64,000 bases of DNA from a virus. The stretch is from positions 1 to 64,000 of IMG/VR virus record IMGVR_UViG_3300023178_000046, one strand, 5' to 3'. The notes beneath the pieces are model-generated. The model searched no databases, was not told the DNA's origin, and saw only the letters and a program-made list of their open reading frames with translations. Shown here in pieces: positions 51,006-59,143 of the stretch; the first letter of the stretch is position 1; the number at the start of each line of letters is the position of its first letter. Made by a program: the position numbers and the translations under genes.

Positions 51006-51641
51006 TTAACTTTTTTTCTTAAATATACTTCCTATTGCAGCACCTAACTTCGTCTCACCCTTAAAAGTTTGGCCGAGCTTTGTTTGGTTAAAAGGCTTTC
51101 TTTGTTTGCCTGCGCTTCCAGTTGTAGTTGCTGTTTGTTCTTCTTGTCCAAGACCCAAACCAAGTCCGATTTGAGAAAGATCTCCAATAGCACCATATAT
51201 ATCTTGTCTGGCTGCAGCCATGTCTTCGCTAGCTCCTGATATCTTAGCTGCTTTTTGCGCCATTTCAAAATCACCATAATCAGCTTCACGACCAGCGATA
51301 TCCATATCTCTTCGATACATTCTTTGTTCTGCTTCTGCGCCTATCTCTGCCATACCTGCAATACCTGCTTCAGCGACTTTTCCAAGACCTCCAATGACTG
51401 CTCTCGTGCCTGCTTGTCTCAAAGTGTCTTGCATTTCGGATCTCATCGCCTGGATATCTTCTCTTCGCTGCTCTAAGTCTTCTTGAGGAATTCCTTTTTC
51501 ATAAGGATTTTGTGGCAGTGGAGCAACTTCAGCTTCCATCTGTTTTCTCATTGCAAGCTTTCTTTGTTGAAAACCATCAACGAGCTTTCCCACACTTCCT
51601 GCGACAGCCATACCTGTACTAATTAATGTGAAAGGATCCAT
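51006..51641 (-). CDS. Internal virion protein (T7 gp14-like in position)
   Basis: The 211-aa protein starts MDPFTLISTGMAVAGSVGKLVDGFQQRK and has Ala/Gly-rich hydrophobic stretches (TRAVIGGLGKVAEAGIAGMAEIGAEAEQ), as in membrane-inserting ejection proteins. The first gene of the ejection operon, with a TATATTTG box 17 nt upstream. Confidence 0.65.
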   Translation of the reverse strand: MDPFTLISTGMAVAGSVGKLVDGFQQRKLAMRKQMEAEVAPLPQNPYEKGIPQEDLEQRREDIQAMRSEMQDTLRQAGTRAVIGGLGKVAEAGIAGMAEIGAEAEQRMYRRDMDIAGREADYGDFEMAQKAAKISGASEDMAAARQDIYGAIGDLSQIGLGLGLGQEEQTATTTGSAGKQRKPFNQTKLGQTFKGETKLGAAIGSIFKKKS

Positions 51642-51657
51642 ACTAAATAATTTTTAA

Positions 51658-51665
51658 CAAATATA
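51658..51665 (-). promoter_or_regulatory. Putative -7 promoter element TATATTTG
   Basis: It is exact. The 15 nt ATTTTGTATATTTGT are identical to those of the promoter at 26687. It drives the ejection-protein operon. Confidence 0.5.
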
Positions 51666-51671
51666 CAAAAT

Positions 51672-52421
51672 TTACAGGTTGCTCTTAGTAACCTCAGAGT
51701 CTACAGCATATAGCTCAATAGGCGATGTGCTTGAGTTTGTCATGGTGTACTTTGTGTAATACCCTCTAACTCCTTCCGACTCGGAGGTTTGATTTTTACC
51801 CAACATAATAAAATCACCTGAAACAGGCATAGACGATATATTTTTAATTGTTATCGAATTCAAATTAATACTTTCAACAACCCCAACAAGAGTCATATCC
51901 CCAATCTCTGATGTTTCCTCATTAACAGTTGCTTTGTAAATATTGTCCTCCACGGATAATGTAGAGTCTGAAAAATCAGAAAAATTTATAGTGTCAGAGG
52001 AAACGCTTGTGCAAACTCCAATTCCTTGAAAAGTGAGCTTTTTCGTGTCTACCTCATCGTTATTGTTTCTAACGTACGCATAATACATGTTTTCTCTTTT
52101 AACAAAAGATTCTTTTTTTATGTGTCCGCTTTCAATATCGCTGTCAACCAAAACATCCCAATTTTTACTGTTTCCTTCAGTCTTTACAGCCCTATACATT
52201 TTAACTTCAGAAGGCCCTTCGTTATTAACGAATTCAATCCTCGTGTCGTAAGATTCACCATAAAATGTATTTCTGTCATTATCATCTTTATGATGCACAT
52301 ATATTTGTCCATTTTTGAAAGTAAAATATTCATCATTAAGATTGTCTATCCATTCTGGTTCATAAGAATAAAACGATGTCCATCCTTGTACCGATTTCTT
52401 ATATGTTAATGTTTTAGCCAT
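51672..52421 (-). CDS. Hypothetical beta-rich structural protein, 249 aa
   Basis: It is rich in beta-prone, charged and Tyr residues with many short turns; possibly a tail or fibre accessory. It follows the AP/TP-repeat protein by 1 nt and ends before the ejection operon's promoter. No family was recognised. Confidence 0.5.
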   Translation of the reverse strand: MAKTLTYKKSVQGWTSFYSYEPEWIDNLNDEYFTFKNGQIYVHHKDDNDRNTFYGESYDTRIEFVNNEGPSEVKMYRAVKTEGNSKNWDVLVDSDIESGHIKKESFVKRENMYYAYVRNNNDEVDTKKLTFQGIGVCTSVSSDTINFSDFSDSTLSVEDNIYKATVNEETSEIGDMTLVGVVESINLNSITIKNISSMPVSGDFIMLGKNQTSESEGVRGYYTKYTMTNSSTSPIELYAVDSEVTKSNL

Positions 52422-52422
52422 A

Positions 52423-53562
52423 TTATAATATTCTTACACTTAATGTAGCTGTACCGAATGCTCCTGAAGCACAGTCTAATGGTTCTAGCTGTAACTTGTA
52501 AATACCAACAGGTAACGTTATTGTTTTTGTTTCAATAGTTGGTCCAGATTGGTCTCTACCGTTAATAACATATGGAGGCCATCCGTAAGGGTTTGATGGG
52601 AATGACACATATTGTGTGTAAATACCTGCATTATTCAACAACAATCTACCTGTAGCATAAACGTATTCACCTGTCGTAACATCCACCTCTATTTTAACTT
52701 CAACTTCCCCTTCAGCTTCGACATTGAATATTCCTGTTTGATTTACGCTATTTGAACAATTAACATTTATGGAAGTAGTTCCTGTAATTACCGCAGATTT
52801 ATCTGGCACGACTGCTGGATCTGTACAGCACTCAGAACACTCACTATAAATAGGAGTAGTTGAGTTTATAATAACGTTATGAGCTTGCTGAGGAGAAACT
52901 TGTTCCCTGACCTCCCAACAACAAGAACTATTTTCAGTCTTAACAACTTGACCCTTGTTTAATTGTCTTGTTGTTCTCACTATTCTCCTTTCTTTGTTAT
53001 TATAGCAATTTATCGTTTCGTAGTGATTTTTATTTATATCTACGTCTGAAAAACCATCTGCCCATTCTACAAACTCTACGTCTATTTCTGCTCCACTATT
53101 CAAGAAAGGCTCAGTAAGAGATTCCATTTCCCTATCTGTATCTGGATACATTATTTTTGAAACCTTTTGACCAGTAGAACAGTCTGTAATCTGGAAATAA
53201 GATGTGCGAACAGGATCTCTATTAGTGATAAGATACACAGCACATTCTGTGTTAGCTACATCTAAGGTAACACAAGGATTACAAGTTGTCTGATCAGGTA
53301 TAGGCTCTTCCTGTGGAACAAAAACAGGAACAGGTGTTGGTGAAGGTGATGGCGTCGGTGTAGGAGTAGTACCAGGCGCTGGAGCTGGTGTAGGAGCTGG
53401 CGTGGGCACATCGTACACATATAGAGGGCAAGACCTAGTATCTGTATAAGGCTCAATGTAATCTGGGTCAGAAGATTGATTTACCTTCGTTTCAGTTGTT
53501 GCCTTACCATTTATGTATTTTCTAAGTCTTGTAACAGTCTTTAGTCCAGTAGTCTCTGCCAT
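52423..53562 (-). CDS. Fibre/tail protein with AP/TP/SP linker
   Basis: In 379 aa, residues 1-50 (TVTRLRKYINGKATTETK...DPDYIEPYTDTRSC) match the start of the fibre at 57761 (VVTELKKLVDGIATLDTK...DPDYIPPFQDTAKC), a shared attachment module. Residues about 53-82 are TPAPTPAPAPGTTPTPTPSPSP type repeats. The C-terminal part is beta-rich with CNPC and many Cys pairs, then a jelly-roll-like end. Located next to the modification operon, it is a candidate substrate. Confidence 0.65.
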   Translation of the reverse strand: MAETTGLKTVTRLRKYINGKATTETKVNQSSDPDYIEPYTDTRSCPLYVYDVPTPAPTPAPAPGTTPTPTPSPSPTPVPVFVPQEEPIPDQTTCNPCVTLDVANTECAVYLITNRDPVRTSYFQITDCSTGQKVSKIMYPDTDREMESLTEPFLNSGAEIDVEFVEWADGFSDVDINKNHYETINCYNNKERRIVRTTRQLNKGQVVKTENSSCCWEVREQVSPQQAHNVIINSTTPIYSECSECCTDPAVVPDKSAVITGTTSINVNCSNSVNQTGIFNVEAEGEVEVKIEVDVTTGEYVYATGRLLLNNAGIYTQYVSFPSNPYGWPPYVINGRDQSGPTIETKTITLPVGIYKLQLEPLDCASGAFGTATLSVRIL

Positions 53563-53577
53563 CTACAGAATTTTCTA

Positions 53578-53585
53578 CAAAGATA
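53578..53585 (-). promoter_or_regulatory. Putative -7 promoter element TATCTTTG
   Basis: It is an exact TAnnTTTG match between the epimerase gene and the AP/TP fibre gene, 15 nt before the ATG. Confidence 0.5.
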
Positions 53586-53590
53586 GTAAA

Positions 53591-54592
53591 TTAACCAACC
53601 TGCTTTTTTATCCAATCATAGGTCAACTGTACTCCATCCTTTAATTGGTACTGAGGTTTCCATCCTATCAACTCAGATATTAGTCTGTTGTCGGAGGATC
53701 TTCCTCTAACACCCAAAGGCCCATCTATATGTTTTATTTTTAACTTTTTTCCTGAAACGCTCATAACTGTATTTACAAGTCCATTGATGGTGACCATTTG
53801 CTCTGAACCAATATTAACAGGACCTAAATGCTTGTCTTGTCTCATGAAAGCAATTGTAGCGTCAATGGCATCGTCTATGTATAAGAATGATCTGGTTTGT
53901 TCGCCATCTCCCCATACTTCAACCACCTTGTCATTTTCAGCGACTTTTCTGCATATTGCGGCTGGTGCTTTTTCTTTCCCATCGTTCCAAGAACAATTTG
54001 GTCCATACACATTATGGTATCTAGCGATTCTTACATCTAGATTTTCGTTTCTGTTTGCAGATAAATAAAGTCTTTCTGAAAAAAGTTTTTCCCAACCATA
54101 TTCTGAATCAGGATTTGCAGGGTAAGCACTATCTTCTTCCGTGATAGGATTATCTGGATCAAGCTGGTTGTGCTCTGGATAAACACAAGCCGAACTAGAA
54201 AAAAATATTTTTTTGACGTTAAAAGAAACAGCGCTATCAACTACATTCAAATTAATCTTTGATGAGTTAGACATAACCTGCAGGTCATTATCTCCAGAAA
54301 AAATGTATCCTGCTCCACCCATATCTGCTGCCAAATTGTATACCTCGTCAAATGCGTTTTCACTATCATCTAACGACTTTTGATCTGGCGCATGCATGCA
54401 TAAAGAAACAAAGGATGGATTTCTCAGGTCTACAGGAGCATATTCATCGCATATTTCTTCTTTTTTGTGAAAGGAAGGCTCTTTTTTTATATCTGCAACT
54501 CTCACAAAACAACCCTCTTCTTTTAATCTTTTGGCCAAATGACCACCAACGAAGCCACCTCCCCCTAATACTAGTACCTTTTTTTTACTCAT
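53591..54592 (-). CDS. GDP-mannose 3,5-epimerase
   Basis: The 333-aa short-chain dehydrogenase/epimerase has the NAD-binding GGGGFVGGHLAKRL (about 9-22), VYNLAADMGGAGYI, the SSSACVYPEHNQL block with catalytic Ser/Cys, SEYGWEKL (YxxxK), RYHNVYGP, KAPAAICRK, GEQTRSFLYIDD and GVRGRSSDN. All of these match plant and bacterial GDP-mannose 3,5-epimerase much more closely than GDP-fucose synthase or UDP-glucose epimerase. It makes GDP-L-galactose or GDP-L-gulose, a sugar donor for a glycosyltransferase. Its start overlaps the glycosyltransferase gene by 8 nt. Confidence 0.88.
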   Translation of the reverse strand: MSKKKVLVLGGGGFVGGHLAKRLKEEGCFVRVADIKKEPSFHKKEEICDEYAPVDLRNPSFVSLCMHAPDQKSLDDSENAFDEVYNLAADMGGAGYIFSGDNDLQVMSNSSKINLNVVDSAVSFNVKKIFFSSSACVYPEHNQLDPDNPITEEDSAYPANPDSEYGWEKLFSERLYLSANRNENLDVRIARYHNVYGPNCSWNDGKEKAPAAICRKVAENDKVVEVWGDGEQTRSFLYIDDAIDATIAFMRQDKHLGPVNIGSEQMVTINGLVNTVMSVSGKKLKIKHIDGPLGVRGRSSDNRLISELIGWKPQYQLKDGVQLTYDWIKKQVG

Positions 54593-56519
54593 TTTGATTC
54601 ATTTTAATTTCAGTTTCTATTTCTGCGACCCACTGATCTACAGTTCTTTTTGTCTCCCTTGACTTAAATAAATGTAATGGATTTTTTATGTAATTATCCA
54701 ATCTATTATCTTCATGCCACAAGGGTCTAAGCTTTTTGTCTCCTCTTTCTGTGTTGTCGTTGTAGTTATGCCAGACGTTAGCAAACTTAGGGACATAAAA
54801 ATCATATCCTGCTATGTATGCTAAACAAGAGTATATTTCTTGATCTAAAAACGGATTTATCAAAAGATCGTTATTATCATCGTATTTGATTACATCTACT
54901 ATTTCTCCTCTTCCAAAAACATTAGAGCCTGACACATGAAAAGTTTTGCAGTATTTCTCACTCCTAGGCACGGTCCCTCTACTGTTAAAGAAAGGAAAAG
55001 CATTTTCTTTGAAATTTAATATTTTATTGCAATTAAGCCTATCGTGCTGTATATAATCATTGTATTCCGAGTAATTTCTTACATCTGGGGGGAATCCAGT
55101 TAGAAAGCTGTTCTCTGGAGATTCATCTATTTGTTGTGCTATACCTATGTCCCAATTCCTGTAGAATCTACAATGGCTGTCAACCTGTAAGAATATTTCC
55201 TCTCCATTATATAGTTCGTTGTTAATTCTATTTCTAGCGTAACCAACACCTTTTGCTTCTTTATAATGACAGTATATTATTTTTACATCACTCATCAGTC
55301 TTAACCTATCCAACATCCACTCTTCATCTTGTAGCATTACACCAAAGACAAGTCTATTTGGAAAAGCAGCTTTCTCTCTTGCATCATCTATCGTTCTTAT
55401 TAAATCTAAATCTCGATATGAGGCTATATTTATAAAGATCTTTCTGTCGTCTTTTTCAGGTGTCCAATAGTATTGAGATAAGTCGTGCCATGAAGATTGA
55501 TTGTCTTTGTTCCAAGGTAAAACATCGTAAGCAGAATCAACAGAGTCATGATTATTATATTCTAATATCCTGACGTTTTGATTTATTGACGCTCTATTTA
55601 CATTTATGTAATCGCTAAAAGTGCTTAACCTGCTACCTAAAAACTCTTCTGCATTACTACATGTTATCATGTCTAGCGCTATTTCTCTAAGAGGGTCTGT
55701 TATTTCATACAAATCTGAAAAGAAATGCTTATTTTGTATGTTTAATGAGTCAAAAAAGCTTTTGTCTTTTTCATCTGTTGCTATATAAACTGGTTTATCA
55801 TAGAAGTAATCTGGAAGAAATTCATTTATAGCACTTAAATCATATTCCATATTAGGTCTATCTGATAAGAAATCACCCCTTCTTATGTGAAGTGCGTTGT
55901 AATTTCCCATCTTTTTCTTCGCTTCATTTGCATACCTGTATAGATCTTGGTTAAAACGAATACCTCTGATTATCTTATTTTTTATGTAGTTTCTTTTGTC
56001 TGGAGAAGATCCATATACTATGTAATAGAAATGACCAAACAGGTTTCTTGGAAAATGAATGAACTTAGCTTCAGAGTTTACAGAGAAAGGTTTTCTTCCT
56101 GCAGCAAACATTTCAAAATCTTCCTGATCTTCTATATTGTTATACACTACGAAATCCTTATCTGGAGGAGGCAACGGATGCAGTTCTTCGTATTTAGATG
56201 AGAAGGTTTTTATTTCTGCTATTTTATCTATGCCATTAAAATATCCTATCTTACTGTTTAGAGAAGCATATTCTTCTACATCGTGATAATCAACAGCGTT
56301 AAATGTTTCTAAGAAAGTGTCTTTTCTCCAAATACTAAATATATCTAGGTATGAGTTCGTGTCATTCCAGTCGTTAATACCATTAAAATAAACCTTCGGT
56401 GGTATTATCAATGTTCTTCCTGTTATTTCTGATATAGCAATAGCTATCTCAAAAGACATTCTAACATTAGAATATCCTGCCCACCAAGGCTCAAAAGATA
56501 TATACTTATTCTGCGACAT
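54585..56519 (-). CDS. Bifunctional glycosyltransferase: fucosyltransferase-like + Skp1-type GlcNAc-transferase-like
   Basis: In 644 aa, the N-terminal half (1-310) starts PWWAGYSNVRMSFEIAIAIS.TGRTLIIPP and has NALHIRRGDF at about 208-217, the GDP-fucose-binding HxRRGD of protein O-/alpha-1,6-fucosyltransferases. The C-terminal half (about 360-640) has IFINIASYRD (361-370), KGVGYARNRINNELYNGEEIFLQVDSHCRF with the D447-S-H449 metal motif, and FANVWHNYNDN, the pattern of PF11397 (UDP-GlcNAc: hydroxyproline/Skp1 GlcNAc-transferase family). Two sugar transfers in one chain fit sequential glycan building. It overlaps oxygenase and epimerase genes. Confidence 0.75.
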   Translation of the reverse strand: MSQNKYISFEPWWAGYSNVRMSFEIAIAISEITGRTLIIPPKVYFNGINDWNDTNSYLDIFSIWRKDTFLETFNAVDYHDVEEYASLNSKIGYFNGIDKIAEIKTFSSKYEELHPLPPPDKDFVVYNNIEDQEDFEMFAAGRKPFSVNSEAKFIHFPRNLFGHFYYIVYGSSPDKRNYIKNKIIRGIRFNQDLYRYANEAKKKMGNYNALHIRRGDFLSDRPNMEYDLSAINEFLPDYFYDKPVYIATDEKDKSFFDSLNIQNKHFFSDLYEITDPLREIALDMITCSNAEEFLGSRLSTFSDYINVNRASINQNVRILEYNNHDSVDSAYDVLPWNKDNQSSWHDLSQYYWTPEKDDRKIFINIASYRDLDLIRTIDDAREKAAFPNRLVFGVMLQDEEWMLDRLRLMSDVKIIYCHYKEAKGVGYARNRINNELYNGEEIFLQVDSHCRFYRNWDIGIAQQIDESPENSFLTGFPPDVRNYSEYNDYIQHDRLNCNKILNFKENAFPFFNSRGTVPRSEKYCKTFHVSGSNVFGRGEIVDVIKYDDNNDLLINPFLDQEIYSCLAYIAGYDFYVPKFANVWHNYNDNTERGDKKLRPLWHEDNRLDNYIKNPLHLFKSRETKRTVDQWVAEIETEIKMNQNE

Positions 56520-57735
56520 ACTGCCAGTCGCTTAGCTTATAATGAACGAACATATTTCTAAAGTATGTTCCTGCAAATAAATAATTCCTTGCGTGTTCAC
56601 AAGCTGCTGACTCATATAAAATCATTTCCCCTACTTCAGCGTACACTTGATTCCATGCTCCGTTGTGAGATTGTATGTCTAATGGCCAATCATCGGCAAA
56701 CTCCCTGTTTTTGCATCCACATTTTAAGTCTTTGTCTACGATAATAATAGAAGATATGTGATGCGTTGCTATTCTATCCTTATGCGCAACTAGACCAGCT
56801 CCTCTTAAATAAGATCTAATACCGTAAATAAATGAAGGCTCTAGTTTTGTTCTTGCAAACTCTTCGTGCAAAGGCAACAACATCTGATGAAGTCTATCTC
56901 TTTTTTCATACACCTGTCCCACATCTAAAAGCTCGCTTGTCTTTCCTGTTCCAGGGATTATACTTTCTTTGCCTTCAAAAACCTCCTCTCTTGCGGTAGG
57001 CTTCACATCTTCATACATCTCTTGTATTAAAGCCCACGCATCATCTGGCACTTTTACAACTTTAAAGCCTGTCTCATGAAATTTAGGTATGTTGTCGTGA
57101 TTACTAAAAACCTTTTTCAAGTCTGTTGATTTTGGCCTTCTGTTATGATGTTCTGTCGCTAGCCTTACATCTTCAGATCCATTCCATTCGTTCTCTCTCC
57201 ACCAAGATGTAATTATGTATTTTGTTCCAGACACAACATCTGTACCTTCATGAAGAGTATCGTGTTGAGGAATACCGTTCTTTGTGTTTTCCCAAAAAAC
57301 AGCCTTACCTGTCTTAGGCTCTACTGTTTTATCTAAACTTGGAAAGTTAGTGCCACCTCCTTCAAAATCATCGTTAAGATAAATCATCATTGTGTATGTT
57401 CTGTTTCCAGAGCTAAGACAATGATTTGTGTAAGAATCGCCTGTAAAATAATCGTGATGCTGTCTAAAGAATTGACCAGCTTCATATTTTTGACCCTGTA
57501 TAGGCTCTCCTTTGCTTAAGTCTTGCTGTAAAAAAGACGCTATACGTCCCTTTACTTCAATAGTCAGACTATCATTAACATCAAGGTTCGATGTGTATGA
57601 TGTTCTGGATGAGTCAGTTTTTGATGCTTGTGATCCAGATCCAGCTACAGAAGATCTTACATTGTTTGCTTCAATGTTTGATATAAGCTGATCACATTCT
57701 TCTTTCGTTAGAAAGTTCTCTATTTCTGTTATCAT
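56506..57735 (-). CDS. Double-domain 2OG-Fe(II) oxygenase (prolyl 4-hydroxylase-like)
   Basis: In 409 aa, the N-terminal domain (1-185) has the prolyl 4-hydroxylase set: RTYTMMIYLND, iron ligands H93-x-D95 (RQHHDYFTGD), distal H162 (LHEG) and K172 (TKY) for 2-oxoglutarate. The second domain (about 220-409) has another complete triad: H318-K-D320 and H381 (ACEHAR) with R393 (YFRN), and a WPLDIQSHNG-type strand. The N-terminal domain is expected to hydroxylate proline in peptides; the second may act on another residue or position. It is translationally coupled (14-nt overlap) with the glycosyltransferase and follows the AP/TP fibre. Confidence 0.8.
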   Translation of the reverse strand: MITEIENFLTKEECDQLISNIEANNVRSSVAGSGSQASKTDSSRTSYTSNLDVNDSLTIEVKGRIASFLQQDLSKGEPIQGQKYEAGQFFRQHHDYFTGDSYTNHCLSSGNRTYTMMIYLNDDFEGGGTNFPSLDKTVEPKTGKAVFWENTKNGIPQHDTLHEGTDVVSGTKYIITSWWRENEWNGSEDVRLATEHHNRRPKSTDLKKVFSNHDNIPKFHETGFKVVKVPDDAWALIQEMYEDVKPTAREEVFEGKESIIPGTGKTSELLDVGQVYEKRDRLHQMLLPLHEEFARTKLEPSFIYGIRSYLRGAGLVAHKDRIATHHISSIIIVDKDLKCGCKNREFADDWPLDIQSHNGAWNQVYAEVGEMILYESAACEHARNYLFAGTYFRNMFVHYKLSDWQYVAE

Positions 57736-57760
57736 TGTATTTATATTTAATTATATTCAT

Positions 57761-59119
57761 TTAAAATCCACCATTTGCCGCAACACAACCTGAGCAATCA
57801 TTAAATTCTGAAACCCAAGACAATGTTGGAGTATTATTAGATGGCTGCATTAAAGTGTAACACTCTCCATCACTAGCTAATACTATATCTCCTGTCACGA
57901 TTGAACCTGTGCTATCCCATGCAAGATACTGATTATTTTGTCCATTTCCTCCTGCACAAGGTTGCAATTCCCAAGAAGCATATGAAACTGGAGCTGGTGT
58001 AGGTGCTACAGTAGGCGCAGGAGTTGTTTGTGAATTAAGACACTCACTACAAGAATCAAACTCTTGATCTACAGTTTGAGTGGGAACTCCATTTGCTTGG
58101 TATGAATCTATTGTATAACAAATACCATTAGACGCTAAAATTACAACTCCTACATCTAAATTAGCATCATACGCTATTTGCTGATTGGCAGTTCCTCCGC
58201 TACACAGACCTAGATTCCAAACAGGTGTTTGTGAAACTGGAGCAGGAGTTGGAGCAGGTGTTGCACAAGAACTGAAAGTAAACACAAATCCATTAGGTCC
58301 TACTTGGAAAGAGTTTCCTCCACCATATTGGTCCGTAAAGTATGTATTTCCTCCGTTATATAATGTTGTTAATGCGGCATCTAAATATAAAGCGTGCCCA
58401 TTATTGTATGTTTGTTGAACAGAAGTATCTCCGTGAGAGTTGTATACTGTTACAGGAGCTCCAGTCGAAGAACAAGCTAAAGCAGAGCTGGACCATCCTT
58501 GCAATGGATTTGTTCCGCTCGAAGTATTGGCGTATATAGTAAATGAAGCTACTGCAGGCGCAGGAGCAGGTGTAGGTGAAGGTGTAGTAGGCGCTGGTGT
58601 AGTCGTTGGAGCTGGTGTTGTAGGAGCTGGTGACGGTGATGGTGTTGTAGGTGCTGGCGTTGGAGCTGGCGTAGGGGCTACGCAACTAAAAGTTGAAATC
58701 ACAGTGCCATTAGATATTTCTATTCCAGATCCACTTGCGAGTATATAATGACCATCTGCATAATCAGATAAGCCTTGATTGTCTTGATAAACAGAATTAC
58801 TTACACCTGGATAGCTGCCTGATCCATTATGATAAGCTGTAGTATATCCTCCAGAATGCGCACATGCTTGGACTCCATCTGTGTAACCCTGATCTGAAAT
58901 AGCAAATGATGGGTATGAGAATACTGGAGCTGGTGTAGTCGTTGGAGCTGGTGTAGGAGCAGGAGTTACAGGGTCTGCACTTACAACACATTTAGCCGTG
59001 TCTTGAAAGGGAGGGATGTAATCTGGGTCTCCTTTTGAGTTAGGTTTTGTGTCTAAAGTAGCAATTCCGTCTACTAGCTTTTTTAGCTCTGTAACTACAA
59101 CTATACCAGTATTAGCCAT
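57761..59119 (-). CDS. Fibre with repeated modules and AP/TP linkers
   Basis: In 452 aa, residues 1-48 are the attachment module shared with 52423. Then come TPAPTPAPTTTPAP linker runs (about 50-70, 150-195, 285-295, 370-380). They separate at least two module types: one with ACxxxG...DGH/NGHY.L.SG around 75-150 and 200-285, and a pair around WNLGLCSGGTANQQIAYD / WELQPCAGGNGQNNQYLAWD with shared ILASNG/DGxCYT and EF(D/N)(S/D)CSxC ends. These cysteines probably form disulfides. It starts the transcript that also contains the oxygenase, glycosyltransferase and epimerase. Confidence 0.7.
   Translation of the reverse strand: MANTGIVVVTELKKLVDGIATLDTKPNSKGDPDYIPPFQDTAKCVVSADPVTPAPTPAPTTTPAPVFSYPSFAISDQGYTDGVQACAHSGGYTTAYHNGSGSYPGVSNSVYQDNQGLSDYADGHYILASGSGIEISNGTVISTFSCVAPTPAPTPAPTTPSPSPAPTTPAPTTTPAPTTPSPTPAPAPAVASFTIYANTSSGTNPLQGWSSSALACSSTGAPVTVYNSHGDTSVQQTYNNGHALYLDAALTTLYNGGNTYFTDQYGGGNSFQVGPNGFVFTFSSCATPAPTPAPVSQTPVWNLGLCSGGTANQQIAYDANLDVGVVILASNGICYTIDSYQANGVPTQTVDQEFDSCSECLNSQTTPAPTVAPTPAPVSYASWELQPCAGGNGQNNQYLAWDSTGSIVTGDIVLASDGECYTLMQPSNNTPTLSWVSEFNDCSGCVAANGGF
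58550..58680. repeat. TPAP/APTT coding repeats of the 57761 fibre
   Basis: Units of the form GGTGTAGTAGGCGCT or GGAGCTGGTGTTGTA (plus strand) encode PAPTT/TPSP. Codon choice varies between copies. Confidence 0.65.
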
Positions 59120-59135
59120 TAAAAATAATTTTACA

Positions 59136-59143
59136 CAAAGTTA
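59136..59143 (-). promoter_or_regulatory. Putative -7 promoter element TAACTTTG
   Basis: It is an exact TAnnTTTG match 16 nt before the AP/TP fibre, preceded by G. It would drive fibre, oxygenase, glycosyltransferase and epimerase as one transcript. Confidence 0.55.
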
